Part shown: one piece after another, positions 1 through 7,786 of the stretch
Layout: every line of letters starts with the position of its first letter
Position numbering within the stretch: the first letter of the stretch is position 1
NCBI RefSeq assembly: GCF_004353845.1
Contig: NZ_CP037864.1
Span: 2,232,001-2,296,000, forward strand
Source of the DNA: Citrobacter arsenatis
GTDB lineage: Bacteria > Pseudomonadota > Gammaproteobacteria > Enterobacterales > Enterobacteriaceae
DNA length: 64,000 bases
Direction: 5' to 3'
Position numbers and translations under genes: made by a program
The notes under the pieces: model-generated
Database searches by the model: none
What the model was told of the DNA's origin: nothing
What the model saw: the letters and a program-made list of their open reading frames with translations, nothing else

Positions 1-945
1 GCCGTGACAAAGCTCTGGGAGCAGGCGGGATTGCCGCCGGGCGTGCTGAATCTGGTGCAGGGCGGACGTGAAACGGGCCAGGCGCTGAGTGCGCAGGAAG
101 ATCTCGATGGTCTGCTGTTTACCGGTAGTGCAAATACAGGTTATCAACTGCATCGACAGTTATCCGGCCAGCCGGAAAAAATCCTCGCCCTGGAGATGGG
201 GGGTAACAACCCGCTGATTATTGAGAACCCGGAAGATATTGATGCCGCAGTGCATCTGACCATTCAATCCGCGTTTGTTACCGCCGGACAGCGTTGTACC
301 TGCGCCCGTCGCCTGTTAGTTAAAAAAGGCGCACAGGGTGATGCGTTCCTCGCGCGTCTGGTGGAAGTCAGCCAGCGTTTGACGCCCGACAACTGGGATG
401 CGCAACCTCAGCCGTTTATGGGCGGGCTGATTTCCGAACAGGCCGCGCAACATGTTTATGATGCCTGGCAGCGTCTGGCGTCGTTGGGTGGTCGTACGCT
501 GCTGGCACCACGTCTGATGAAATCCGGAACGTCACTGCTGGCTCCTGGAATCATCGAACTGACCGGAGCAGCGAACGTACCTGATGAAGAAGTTTTTGGA
601 CCACTGCTCGGCGTCTGGCGTTATGACAGCTTTGATGACGCGATTCGTATGGCGAACAACACCCGTTTTGGCCTGTCGTGTGGGTTAGTTTCGCCCGAAC
701 GCAATCAGTTTGATCAATTGCTGCTGGAGGCGCGGGCCGGGATCGTCAACTGGAATAAGCCGTTAACCGGCGCGGCGAGTACCGCACCGTTCGGCGGCGT
801 TGGCGCGTCCGGGAACCATCGCGCCAGCGCGTGGTATGCCGCAGATTATTGCGCCTGGCCGATGGCAAGTCTGGAATCACCGGCCTTAACGTTGCCAACG
901 GTGCTCAGTCCCGGCCTGGATTTTTCTCGCGAGGATAAGCTATGA
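1..945 (+). CDS. astD: N-succinylglutamate 5-semialdehyde dehydrogenase AstD (3' part)
   Basis: Fourth enzyme of the arginine succinyltransferase (AST) pathway; it oxidises succinylglutamate semialdehyde to succinylglutamate with NAD+. The gene runs in from the left edge, so the N-terminus is missing and about 314 codons remain. The visible part is the C-terminal portion of an aldehyde dehydrogenase: a glutamate-bearing LEMGGNNP motif, then the nucleophile region GQRCTCARR, then the EEVFGP motif typical of the fold. The stop overlaps the astB start by 4 nt (ATGA), which implies translational coupling in an ast operon ordered C-A-D-B-E. Identification rests on these motifs together with the two unmistakable ast genes downstream. 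Confidence 0.95.
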   Translation, partial: AVTKLWEQAGLPPGVLNLVQGGRETGQALSAQEDLDGLLFTGSANTGYQLHRQLSGQPEKILALEMGGNNPLIIENPEDIDAAVHLTIQSAFVTAGQRCTCARRLLVKKGAQGDAFLARLVEVSQRLTPDNWDAQPQPFMGGLISEQAAQHVYDAWQRLASLGGRTLLAPRLMKSGTSLLAPGIIELTGAANVPDEEVFGPLLGVWRYDSFDDAIRMANNTRFGLSCGLVSPERNQFDQLLLEARAGIVNWNKPLTGAASTAPFGGVGASGNHRASAWYAADYCAWPMASLESPALTLPTVLSPGLDFSREDKL

Positions 946-2285
946 AAGCCCGTGAGGTAAATTTTGATGGTCTGGTAGGGCTGACTCACCACTATGCGGG
1001 GCTGTCCTTTGGTAATGAGGCCTCAACCAAACATCGTTTTCAGGTGTCGAACCCGCGTCTGGCGGCGAAGCAGGGACTGCTGAAGATGAAAGCGCTGGCG
1101 GATGCAGGATTTCCCCAGGCGGTGATCCCGCCTCATGAGCGACCTTATATTCCAGTATTGCGTCAGTTGGGTTTCAGCGGCAGTGACGAACAGGTGCTGG
1201 AGAAGGTGGCGCGTCAGGCGCCGCACTGGCTCTCCAGTGCCAGTTCCGCATCGCCTATGTGGGTGGCGAATGCGGCAACGGTCTGCCCGTCGGCAGATTC
1301 GTTGGACGGAAAAGTACATCTGACGGTGGCGAATCTGAATAATAAGTTCCACCGTTCGCTGGAAGCGCCGACTACCGAAGCGTTGTTACGGGCGATTTTC
1401 AGTGATGAGAATAGCTTTGCGGTCCACGGCGCGTTACCCCAGGTTGCGCTTTTCGGCGATGAAGGGGCGGCAAACCATAACCGCCTCGGCGGAGATTACG
1501 GCGACCCCGGCGTACAGCTATTCATTTACGGTCGTGAAGAAGGGAATGCGTCCCAGCCGAAGCGCTATCCGGCGAGGCAATCCCGCGAGGCCAGCGAGGC
1601 GGTAGCACGACTGAATCAGGTAAACCCACATCAGCACATTTTTGCTCAGCAAAACCCGGACGTCATCGATCTTGGCGTGTTTCATAACGATGTCATTGCG
1701 GTGTCGAATCGCCAGGTGCTGTTTTGTCATCAGCATGCGTTTGTCAGACAGCAGGCGTTATTAGAGCAGTTACGCAGCCAGGTGGCAGGGTTTACCCCGC
1801 TGGAAGTTCCGGCTGCGGAAGTGTCAGTGCAGGATGCGGTGACCACCTATCTGTTTAACAGCCAGCTACTGAGCCGGGATGACGGTTCGATGATGCTGGT
1901 TCTGCCGCAGGAGTGTCGGGAGCATGCGGGCGTGTGGCGGTATTTGAACCGTCTGCTCGAGGAAGACAATCCGATCGATGACCTGCGGGTATTCGATCTG
2001 CGTGAAAGTATGTCCAACGGCGGCGGTCCGGCCTGTCTGCGTCTAAGAGTGGTGCTTACCCCACAGGAGCAGCAGGCGGTGAATCCGGCGGTTATCATGA
2101 ACGACACGCTGTTTAATACGTTGAATAACTGGGTTGACCGTTACTATCGCGATCGTCTTACCGCCGCCGACCTTGCCGACCCACTGCTGTTACGTGAGGG
2201 GCGTGAAGCGCTGGATACGCTGACGCAATTGCTCAACCTCGGCTCTGTGTATCCTTTCCAGCAGGAGAGGACCCGCCATGGATAA
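942..2285 (+). CDS. astB: N-succinylarginine dihydrolase AstB
   Basis: Cytosolic second enzyme of the AST pathway. It hydrolyses N2-succinylarginine to succinylornithine, CO2 and two NH3. At 447 residues it has the usual family length. It belongs to the amidinotransferase-fold hydrolases; the expected catalytic cysteine is Cys365 in GGGPACLRLR, and a conserved N-terminal segment VGLTHHYAGLSFGN is present. The ATG overlaps the astD stop by 4 nt, and its own stop lies 8 nt inside astE, so the three genes are tightly coupled. In E. coli the operon responds to ArgR, NtrC and RpoS at a promoter upstream of astC, outside this window. Confidence 0.97.
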   Translation: MKAREVNFDGLVGLTHHYAGLSFGNEASTKHRFQVSNPRLAAKQGLLKMKALADAGFPQAVIPPHERPYIPVLRQLGFSGSDEQVLEKVARQAPHWLSSASSASPMWVANAATVCPSADSLDGKVHLTVANLNNKFHRSLEAPTTEALLRAIFSDENSFAVHGALPQVALFGDEGAANHNRLGGDYGDPGVQLFIYGREEGNASQPKRYPARQSREASEAVARLNQVNPHQHIFAQQNPDVIDLGVFHNDVIAVSNRQVLFCHQHAFVRQQALLEQLRSQVAGFTPLEVPAAEVSVQDAVTTYLFNSQLLSRDDGSMMLVLPQECREHAGVWRYLNRLLEEDNPIDDLRVFDLRESMSNGGGPACLRLRVVLTPQEQQAVNPAVIMNDTLFNTLNNWVDRYYRDRLTAADLADPLLLREGREALDTLTQLLNLGSVYPFQQERTRHG

Positions 2286-3243
2286 TTTTCTGACCCAAAC
2301 GCTCAACGGGATAATCCCTGAGAAAACGCAGGGCACTGCGCATGGTTTTGTCTGGCAGTGGGTAGGGCACGGGATTCTGGAGCTGACACCGAATGCATCT
2401 GTTGAACAATCTCTGGTGCTGTCTGCGGGGATCCATGGCAATGAAACGGCCCCGGTAGAGATACTGGATTCATTGCTGTCCAGGTTGTTTAGCGGTGAGC
2501 TAGCGCTGACATGGCGGCTGTTGGTGATTCTGGGAAACCCGCAGGCGCTGGCAGTGGGAAAACGTTATTGCCATAGTGACCTGAACCGGATGTTTGGCGG
2601 ACGTTGGCAGATTTTTGCCGCGAGTGAAGAAACGCAACGCGCCCACGAGCTTGAGCTGTGTCTGGAAGATTTTTATTCGCGGGCGAAAGAGTCAGTGCGT
2701 TGGCATTTGGATCTGCACACCGCGATCCGCGGATCACAGCATCTGCGCTTTGGCGTGTTGCCACAACGCAACGTTGCCTGGGACGAAGATTTTTTGGGAT
2801 GGCTGGGATATGCCGGGCTGGAGGCGCTGGTTTTCCATCAGACGCCAGGCGGTACGTTCACTCACTTTAGCGCTGAACATTTTGGCGCGCTGGCCTGTAC
2901 GCTGGAGCTGGGTAAAGCGCTACCTTTCGGGCAAAACGATCTGGCCCAGTTTGCGCAGACGGCAGATGCACTGGCGAAGCTGCTACAGGGCGAGCGCATG
3001 TCTACTGGGGAAACATCCCCGCTGCGTTACCGCGTGGTGTCACAAATCACGCGGCGTAGCGATGATTTCATTCTCCACATGGACAACCAGACGCTCAATT
3101 TTACCCCTTTTAAAGAGGGCACCCTGCTGGCGCAGGATGGGAATGAGCGTTTTGTCGTCACCCATGATGTTGAATACGTTCTCTTTCCAAATCCTAACGT
3201 AGCCTGTGGTTTACGTGCCGGATTGATGCTCGAAAAATTTTGA
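2278..3243 (+). CDS. astE: Succinylglutamate desuccinylase AstE
   Basis: Last enzyme of the AST pathway, releasing glutamate and succinate from N-succinylglutamate. It is a zinc-dependent member of the AstE/aspartoacylase branch of the M14 metallocarboxypeptidase fold. The Zn-binding HxxE motif is visible as GIHGNE (His53, Glu56) and the third ligand region as LDLHTAIRG. At 321 residues it is the expected size. The start overlaps the end of astB by 8 nt and is preceded by a strong AGGAGAGG ribosome-binding site. It closes the operon. Only a weak GCCC/GGGC hairpin followed by T-rich sequence (about 3253-3282) could serve as the terminator. Confidence 0.96.
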   Translation: MDNFLTQTLNGIIPEKTQGTAHGFVWQWVGHGILELTPNASVEQSLVLSAGIHGNETAPVEILDSLLSRLFSGELALTWRLLVILGNPQALAVGKRYCHSDLNRMFGGRWQIFAASEETQRAHELELCLEDFYSRAKESVRWHLDLHTAIRGSQHLRFGVLPQRNVAWDEDFLGWLGYAGLEALVFHQTPGGTFTHFSAEHFGALACTLELGKALPFGQNDLAQFAQTADALAKLLQGERMSTGETSPLRYRVVSQITRRSDDFILHMDNQTLNFTPFKEGTLLAQDGNERFVVTHDVEYVLFPNPNVACGLRAGLMLEKF

Positions 3244-3591
3244 CTAATATATTCGCCCTGCGGGTTTATCCTTACGGGCTTATTCTTGCGTGCTGTTTTT
3301 ATTTATTACGGATTATTCCTGGTGAATTGCTTTCTTAATAATCAGGGTTCAGGTATAGTTCTTCATAATCCTTTCAAAATCATCCTGTTGTAATTTTTCA
3401 TTGCAACTCTGCACAATTAATTCTTTTTTTCTTCATAATTGATGAAAGTTTGTTTTTTACACTTTCATTGTTTTACCGTTGCTCTGATTAATTGACGCTT
3501 AAGCCGGTAAAGTTAATCTCGTCAACACGACATTACACTGCATAAGAGTCGCATGGTGTCGTAAAAATAACTGAAAGAAAGGATAGAAATT
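3244..3591. other. astE-spy intergenic region
   Basis: An AT-rich 348-bp gap. I see no ORF of merit on either strand. It contains a weak hairpin after astE (about 3253-3282), a good BaeR-like box at 3426-3443, and TTTAC/GTAAA words that could belong to CpxR sites (3456-3476, around 3505) but not at canonical spacing. The spy ribosome-binding site is GAAAGGAT just before 3592. Confidence 0.6.
3426..3443 (+). promoter_or_regulatory. Candidate BaeR box upstream of spy
   Basis: The 18-mer TTTTTCTTCATAATTGAT matches the published BaeR consensus (TTTTTCTCCATDATTGGC) at 15 of 18 positions. In E. coli, spy is induced by both BaeSR and CpxAR envelope-stress systems, so the site fits its neighbour. 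Confidence 0.55.
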
Positions 3592-4077
3592 ATGCGTAAA
3601 CTGACTGCTCTGTTTGTTGCCTCTACCCTGGCGCTGGGCGCTGCTAACCTGGCACACGCCGCTGACTCGACAACAGCTACGCCAGCTGATGCCAAACCGA
3701 TGATGCACCACAACGGTAAGTTTGCCCCGCATCACGACATGATGTTCAAAGACCTGAACCTGACCGACGCGCAGAAACAGCAGATTCGCGAAATCATGAA
3801 AGGTCAGCGCGATCAGATGAAACGTCCGCCGCTGGAAGAACGCCGCGCAATGCACGACATCATTGCCAGCGATAGCTTCGATAAAGCGAAAGCCGAAGCG
3901 CAAATTGCGAAGATGGAAGAACAGCGCAAAGCCAACATGCTGGCGCATATGGAAACCCAGAACAAGATTTACAACATTCTGACCCCGGAACAGAAAAAGC
4001 AGTTTAATGCCAATTTTGAGAAGCGTCTGACAGAACGTGCGGCGCAGAAAGGTAAAATGCCACAAGCTGCTGAGTAA
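3592..4077 (+). CDS. spy: Periplasmic chaperone Spy
   Basis: ATP-independent periplasmic chaperone that protects unfolding proteins during envelope stress (spheroplasting, ethanol, tannins). A 23-residue Sec signal peptide ends at AHA|ADS. The mature protein shows the two signature LTxxQ motifs of the Spy/CpxP family, LTDAQKQQ in the first half and LTPEQKKQ near the C-terminus. It is rich in Met, Lys and Gln and mostly helical, consistent with the cradle-shaped dimer. Length (161 aa) equals the E. coli protein. It is monocistronic, with a structured terminator at 4150-4206 and a BaeR-like box upstream. Confidence 0.97.
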   Translation: MRKLTALFVASTLALGAANLAHAADSTTATPADAKPMMHHNGKFAPHHDMMFKDLNLTDAQKQQIREIMKGQRDQMKRPPLEERRAMHDIIASDSFDKAKAEAQIAKMEEQRKANMLAHMETQNKIYNILTPEQKKQFNANFEKRLTERAAQKGKMPQAAE

Positions 4078-4149
4078 TCGTTCAGCGTCTACACTAACTC
4101 ATTCACGCTGTGTGTGTTGATTGCCGCGCAGCGTGAAACCAAACTCAAG

Positions 4150-4206
4150 ACCGCCGCTCTTGTCCACAACACGTTTAACGAGGTGGGCAGGATCGGCGGT
4201 TTTTTC
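4150..4206 (+). terminator. Structured intrinsic terminator after spy
   Basis: ACCGCCG (4150-4156) pairs with CGGCGGT (4194-4200), directly followed by a T run. Between the arms an inner helix TGTCCAC/GTGGGCA (4161-4167 and 4183-4189) extends the structure. It lies 70-130 nt after the spy stop. Confidence 0.7.
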
Positions 4207-4425
4207 TTTACTGCCTCTTGCACCGCGCATGTGACACGTTATTCTCCTGAAGCCTGCGAAAATTCCACCTGGAAGGCGCGAATTTTTTTGCAAAACACCG
4301 GGTTCATCGCTAAGGCAAATCAACTCTGCTGCCGATAACAATAATCTGCAGGGTGAATAAAACAATGATGATTTACGGCTGCCTGTATATGGCGGGCTGC
4401 CGTGCTGCGCCTTTCTGGAGGGATG

Positions 4426-5001
4426 ATGGAATACTTTGATATCCGCAAAATGCCGGTCAATCTGTGGCGAAATGGCGCGGGAGAAACGCGTGAGATTTGC
4501 TGTTTTCCGCCAGCAACACGAGATTTTCACTGGCGGGCGAGTATCGCCTCCATCGCAGCAAACGGAGAGTTTTCTCTTTTTCCTGGCGTAGAGCGAGTGA
4601 TTACCCTGCTGGAAGGCGGAGAAGTGACCCTGGAAGAGTCGAACACCTTCACGCATACCCTGAAACAGCATCAGCCTTTTACCTTTGCCGGTGACAAAGT
4701 GGTAAAGGCGAAACTGACGGAAGGCCAGATGTCGATGGATTTTAATATCATGACCCGACGGGATGTCTGCCAGGCGAAAGTCAGAGTGGCCGATCGCACT
4801 TTCACAACGTTTGGTTCGCGCGGCGGTGTGGTGTTCGTTATCAGCGGTGCCTGGCAACTGGGCGATAAGCTCCTGACGGCCGACCAGGGGGCAAGCTGGC
4901 ACGATGGTAGACATACCTTACGACTGCTGGAGCGCGAGGGGAAACTACTTTTCAGCGAGATTAACTGGATGCCGGGGCATTCTCCGGACGCAGTTCAATA
5001 A
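4426..5001 (+). CDS. ves: Ves, HutD-family cupin protein
   Basis: Small cytosolic cupin-like protein of the HutD/Ves family (DUF886). In E. coli it is a cold- and stress-induced protein of unclear enzymatic role; no catalytic activity can be assigned from sequence. I chose the second of two adjacent ATGs (4426) because the GGAGGG ribosome-binding site at 4417-4422 is too close to the first (4423), and this yields 191 residues, the E. coli length. Recognisable family segments include LWRNGAGETREI near the N-terminus. Its 3' end overlaps the convergent cho gene by 41 bp. Confidence 0.93.
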   Translation: MEYFDIRKMPVNLWRNGAGETREICCFPPATRDFHWRASIASIAANGEFSLFPGVERVITLLEGGEVTLEESNTFTHTLKQHQPFTFAGDKVVKAKLTEGQMSMDFNIMTRRDVCQAKVRVADRTFTTFGSRGGVVFVISGAWQLGDKLLTADQGASWHDGRHTLRLLEREGKLLFSEINWMPGHSPDAVQ

Positions 5002-5848
5002 TGTCATATTGACCAGACAGAACAGGACGGCAGAGAATTTTGTAGCCATCATGGTCAAAGCCGGCCGGCATACGCGCAAGCGCTGCCGCCTCATCCAGCG
5101 TAGAAACGGCTCCCAGCCACAGCCAGTTATTGATGATATGGTACTGCGTCATTTCAGCGCGGGTTTCCTGCAACGCAATGGCATTGCTCCACGGCCAGCA
5201 GATCACGCGTACTCTTTCCAGGGCAGCTACCAGACGCAAATGATGCGCTTCAGGGCTTTCTTTTCCACAGCAGGCTCCGGCGCAGCGTTTAAGCGCGGAG
5301 CGAAAACAGGCGCGCCCTCGACTCAGGGGTTCCAGACCCAACAGGCCGTAGCACAGCTGTTGTTCATCGGCGAGACTTTGCAACGTTTGTAGCGCCGCGC
5401 GGCGATTAGCAAACAGACCAAACAGATTGGGTGCATGGGAGAAATCAATATCTCGCGCGTAGACAACCTGAACGTTCCGCTCGGTAAGCTGCAAGGAACA
5501 AAGCTGACGATTGCGTCGCAGCCGTTTGTTAAACAGGGGGTGCTGCTCTTTAATAAGTCGCGCTTCCAGCAGCAGAGCACCAAGCTCTCCAGCTGTGCAA
5601 ATCCAGCTAATACGCCGGGCCTGACGTAGCATGCTTGCTTCATCTGCGGTACGCAGATGCGCCAGCACGCGGCTGCGAATATTGACGCTTTTACCAATAT
5701 AAAGCGGCATGGTGTCGCTCTCACTGTGAAACAGATAGACGCCAGGCGCGGTAGGCAGCGCACTCAAAAATGGGCGCAGGTGCTCGGGATATTCATAGAT
5801 TGCCGCTGCCTCAAATGTCAGGCGAGGGGCTGATTGACGGCGTACCAC
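4961..5848 (-). CDS. cho: Excinuclease Cho (UvrC homologue)
   Basis: Nucleotide-excision-repair endonuclease that makes the 3' incision with UvrA/UvrB at bulky lesions UvrC handles badly. It corresponds to the N-terminal half of UvrC: a GIY-YIG domain (PGVYLFH ... LYIGKSVNIRSRV) followed by a Cys-rich segment RCAGACCGK. A longer reading from ATG 5875 is possible, but GTG 5848 is preferred: it has a GGAG ribosome-binding site 6 nt upstream (5855-5858), starts MVRR-like as in E. coli, and gives exactly 295 aa. A LexA-like box sits just upstream (5864-5879). The stop lies 41 bp inside the 3' end of ves. Confidence 0.94.
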   Translation of the reverse strand: MVRRQSAPRLTFEAAAIYEYPEHLRPFLSALPTAPGVYLFHSESDTMPLYIGKSVNIRSRVLAHLRTADEASMLRQARRISWICTAGELGALLLEARLIKEQHPLFNKRLRRNRQLCSLQLTERNVQVVYARDIDFSHAPNLFGLFANRRAALQTLQSLADEQQLCYGLLGLEPLSRGRACFRSALKRCAGACCGKESPEAHHLRLVAALERVRVICWPWSNAIALQETRAEMTQYHIINNWLWLGAVSTLDEAAALARMPAGFDHDGYKILCRPVLSGQYDIIELRPENAPASS

Positions 5849-5863
5849 TGTTGACTCCGGATG

Positions 5864-5879
5864 CTGATTATTCATCCAG
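5864..5879 (-). promoter_or_regulatory. LexA-like SOS box upstream of cho
   Basis: Read on the minus strand: CTGG-ATGAATAA-TCAG, a CTGT-N8-ACAG variant with one mismatch in each half-site. It ends 16 nt before the preferred GTG start. cho is a known SOS gene in E. coli, which raises the likelihood despite the mismatches. Confidence 0.5.
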
Positions 5880-5928
5880 TATAACAGCCTGGAAGCGATT
5901 AAAAAAGCGGCATGAGGTCAACTGGCTA

Positions 5929-5966
5929 AAACCGGATAGCGGCAATCCTGGCGCTATCCGGCTTTA
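5929..5966 (-). terminator. Hairpin terminator after nadE (REP-like palindrome)
   Basis: ACCGGATAGCG (5931-5941) and CGCTATCCGG (5952-5961) form a 10-bp stem around a GCAATCCTGG-type loop. On the minus strand it is followed by TTTTAG, downstream of nadE. The same arms recur at 54231-54258 after ydiP. Confidence 0.6.
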
Positions 5967-5979
5967 TAAGGGGAAATAA

Positions 5980-6810
5980 TTACGCTTTTTTCCAAAAATC
6001 ATCAAATACGGTGATCGGTGGGCGACGTTTGTGCTCAGTTTTCACGTACCAGCCTTCAATCTTTTTCGCGACGTCGGCAGCCAGCGTTTTTCCTTCCAGA
6101 TAATCGTCGATGTTGTCATAGGTGACGCCCAATGCGGCTTCATCCGGCAGAGAAGGGCGATCGTCCTCGAGATCGGCGGTTGGCGCTTTCTTATATAAAT
6201 GCTCAGGGCAGCCCAGCGCTGCAAGCAGTTGTTTACCCTGGCGCTTGTTCAGGCGAAATAGTGGGTTAATGTCGGTACCGCCATCGCCGTATTTAGTGAA
6301 AAAACCGGTGATGGCTTCTGCTGCATGATCGGTCCCCACCACAACGCCGCTGGTCATGCCGGCGATGCTGTATTGTGCCTTCATGCGTTCACGGGCTTTT
6401 TCGTTCCCACGCACAAAATCGCTTAGCTCAATACCCGCTTCACGCAGAGCCTGCTCGCTGGCCAGCACCGCGCCCTTGATATTAACGGTGAGTACGCGGT
6501 CCGGTTGAATAAAGGCGATGGCGTCCTGACAGTCCTGTTCATCGGCCTGAACACCATACGGTAGGCGTACGGCAATAAACTGCAGTGCGTCATTTCCTGT
6601 TTCGTTACGAAGTTCGGATATCGCCATCTGGCACAGTTTTCCCGCCAGCGTAGAGTCTTGTCCGCCGCTAATTCCCAACACCAGAGATTTCAGAAAGGGG
6701 TAGGTCTGTAAGTAGGATTTCAGGAAATCCACGCTGCGGCGAATTTCTTCTTCTGCATTGATGTGCGGTTTTGCGCCAAGCGCCTGGATTATCTCTTGCT
6801 GCAGAGTCAT
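5980..6810 (-). CDS. nadE: NH3-dependent NAD+ synthetase NadE
   Basis: Final step of NAD+ biosynthesis: ATP-dependent amidation of nicotinate adenine dinucleotide using ammonia. The N-type ATP pyrophosphatase P-loop SGGQDS is at about residues 48-53 (LGISGGQDSTLAGK). Downstream family segments such as TDHAAEAITGFFTKYGDGGTD-like sequence line the deamido-NAD pocket. At 276 residues there is no glutaminase domain, consistent with the ammonia-dependent class. It is transcribed alone on the minus strand from a GGAGGGGG-rich ribosome-binding site. Upstream lies the ERIC-containing osmE intergenic region, and downstream a hairpin terminator separates it from cho. Confidence 0.97.
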   Translation of the reverse strand: MTLQQEIIQALGAKPHINAEEEIRRSVDFLKSYLQTYPFLKSLVLGISGGQDSTLAGKLCQMAISELRNETGNDALQFIAVRLPYGVQADEQDCQDAIAFIQPDRVLTVNIKGAVLASEQALREAGIELSDFVRGNEKARERMKAQYSIAGMTSGVVVGTDHAAEAITGFFTKYGDGGTDINPLFRLNKRQGKQLLAALGCPEHLYKKAPTADLEDDRPSLPDEAALGVTYDNIDDYLEGKTLAADVAKKIEGWYVKTEHKRRPPITVFDDFWKKA

Positions 6811-6921
6811 TTAACCCCCTCCTAAATATAAAAATGATCAAAAAAATGATGTGTTAAAGCTAACGCGTTGAGGCCCAAACGACAAGGGATGCGAGACTGA
6901 TATCGCAGGATTTTGTTTTAA

Positions 6922-7048
6922 TATACTCGTCATCCTTCAAGTTGCATGTGCGCTGGCTGCGCTCACTCACCCCAGTCACGTACTTATGTACGCTCCTGGG
7001 GATTCGCTCCCTTGCCGCCTTCCTGCAACTCGAATTATTTAGTGTATA
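6922..7048. repeat. ERIC element (full length)
   Basis: Exactly 127 bp bounded by TATAC (6922-6926) and GTATA (7044-7048), forming a long imperfect palindrome. It carries the diagnostic ERIC cores CACCCCAGTCACGTACTTA and GTACGCTCCTGGGGATTC near the centre and CTTCAAGTTGCATGTGCG / CTGCAACTCGAATTATTTAG near the ends. It lies in the 336-bp gap between divergent nadE and osmE; the remainder of the gap holds their promoters. Confidence 0.95.
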
Positions 7049-7146
7049 GAATTTTCCGAAACCACCTAAGTATCATCTGATTGCTTGAAAAATGCGTGGT
7101 TGTGCTCCAGGCTTATATAACACGCTGAAATACAAGAGGACGGAAT

Positions 7147-7488
7147 ATGAACAAGAATCTAACAGGAATTCTGAGCGCAGCGGCTGTTTTGACTATGCTG
7201 GCAGGGTGTACGGCCTACGATCGTACTAAAGACCAATTTGTTCAGCCCGTGGTGAAAGATGTGAAGAAAGGGATGAGCCGGGCGCAGGTGGCGCAGATTG
7301 CCGGTAAACCTTCTTCTGAAGTCAGTATGATCCATGCGCGTGGGACATGTCAGACCTACATCCTGGGTCAACGAGATGGTAAAGCTGAAACCTATTTTGT
7401 TGCTTTAGACGACACCGGACACGTGATTAACTCCGGTTACCAGACCTGCGCAGAGTACGACACCGACCCGCAGGCAGCGAAGAAGTAA
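7147..7488 (+). CDS. osmE: Osmotically inducible lipoprotein OsmE
   Basis: Small outer-membrane-associated lipoprotein induced by osmotic stress and stationary phase. The signal peptide ends in a lipobox, MLAGC, with Cys21 as the lipidated residue. The mature part is a SmpA/OmlA (BamE-like) domain, with the motif VKKGMSRAQVAQIAGKPSSE typical of that fold. Length 113 aa fits the family. The RBS is AAGAGGACGG just before ATG 7147. A likely stationary-phase-type -10 (CTTATATAA, around 7112-7120) lies 30 nt upstream. An ERIC element sits between its promoter and nadE. It ends at a clear intrinsic terminator. Confidence 0.95.
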   Translation: MNKNLTGILSAAAVLTMLAGCTAYDRTKDQFVQPVVKDVKKGMSRAQVAQIAGKPSSEVSMIHARGTCQTYILGQRDGKAETYFVALDDTGHVINSGYQTCAEYDTDPQAAKK

Positions 7489-7515
7489 CAACTGTTTATT
7501 GCCTGAGCACTCTGG

Positions 7516-7542
7516 AAAACCGGCCACCGCGCCGGTTTTTTT
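7516..7542 (+). terminator. Intrinsic terminator after osmE
   Basis: AACCGGC (7518-7524), a six-base loop, GCCGGTT (7531-7537), then a T run. It separates osmE from the chb promoter region. Confidence 0.85.
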
Positions 7543-7555
7543 GTCTCTTACGATC

Positions 7556-7579
7556 TTATTTATTGCCGCGAATTATTTG
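7556..7579 (+). promoter_or_regulatory. Candidate NagC operator of the chb operon
   Basis: TTATTTATTGCCGCGAATTA with TTTG following has the A/T-rich flanks and central CG-containing core of NagC/Mlc-type sites. In E. coli two NagC sites flank the chb activator sites. A second, weaker candidate is around 7682-7703 (CCTAAAAAAGTAATTTAG). Confidence 0.4.
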
Positions 7580-7586
7580 CCCGAAA

Positions 7587-7602
7587 TGTGAGGGGGGTCA
7601 TA
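7587..7602 (+). promoter_or_regulatory. CRP-cAMP site of the chb promoter
   Basis: TGTGA-GGGGGG-TCATA matches the TGTGA-N6-TCACA consensus at 9 of 10 conserved positions. It is about 80 bp upstream of the proposed start of transcription; the E. coli chb operon is CRP-dependent. Confidence 0.65.
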
Positions 7603-7608
7603 ACGACA

Positions 7609-7640
7609 GGTCAAGGAGAGACAATTTAGTTGGTCAAGGA
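7609..7640 (+). promoter_or_regulatory. Direct repeats, proposed ChbR operator
   Basis: GGTCAAGGA occurs twice (7609-7617 and 7632-7640), start to start 23 bp. The downstream copy ends next to the weak -35 region at 7643. Direct repeats abutting a poor -35 are the classical layout for AraC-family activators such as ChbR. Confidence 0.5.
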
Positions 7641-7642
7641 AA

Positions 7643-7671
7643 TACCATCCGCCGGTGCAATCCCGTATACT
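7643..7671 (+). promoter_or_regulatory. Proposed chb promoter
   Basis: The -10 TATACT (7666-7671) is good and the -35 TACCAT (7643-7648) is poor, 17 bp apart, as expected for an activator-dependent promoter. CRP and ChbR-type sites lie immediately upstream. Confidence 0.5.
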
Positions 7672-7786
7672 CATTTCAGCCACCTAAAAAAGTAATTTAG
7701 CTGACGCAAGTTACCCAGAGCATGGATGCAGGTCATGGCTTGCGGAGTGTCTGGTTGACAGATAATCGCATATGAGGATCGTTTTA

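Noticed and set aside
4099..4914. 271-codon open frame antisense to ves
   Set aside because: Mirror of the ves coding frame plus the spy terminator, and no domain is visible.
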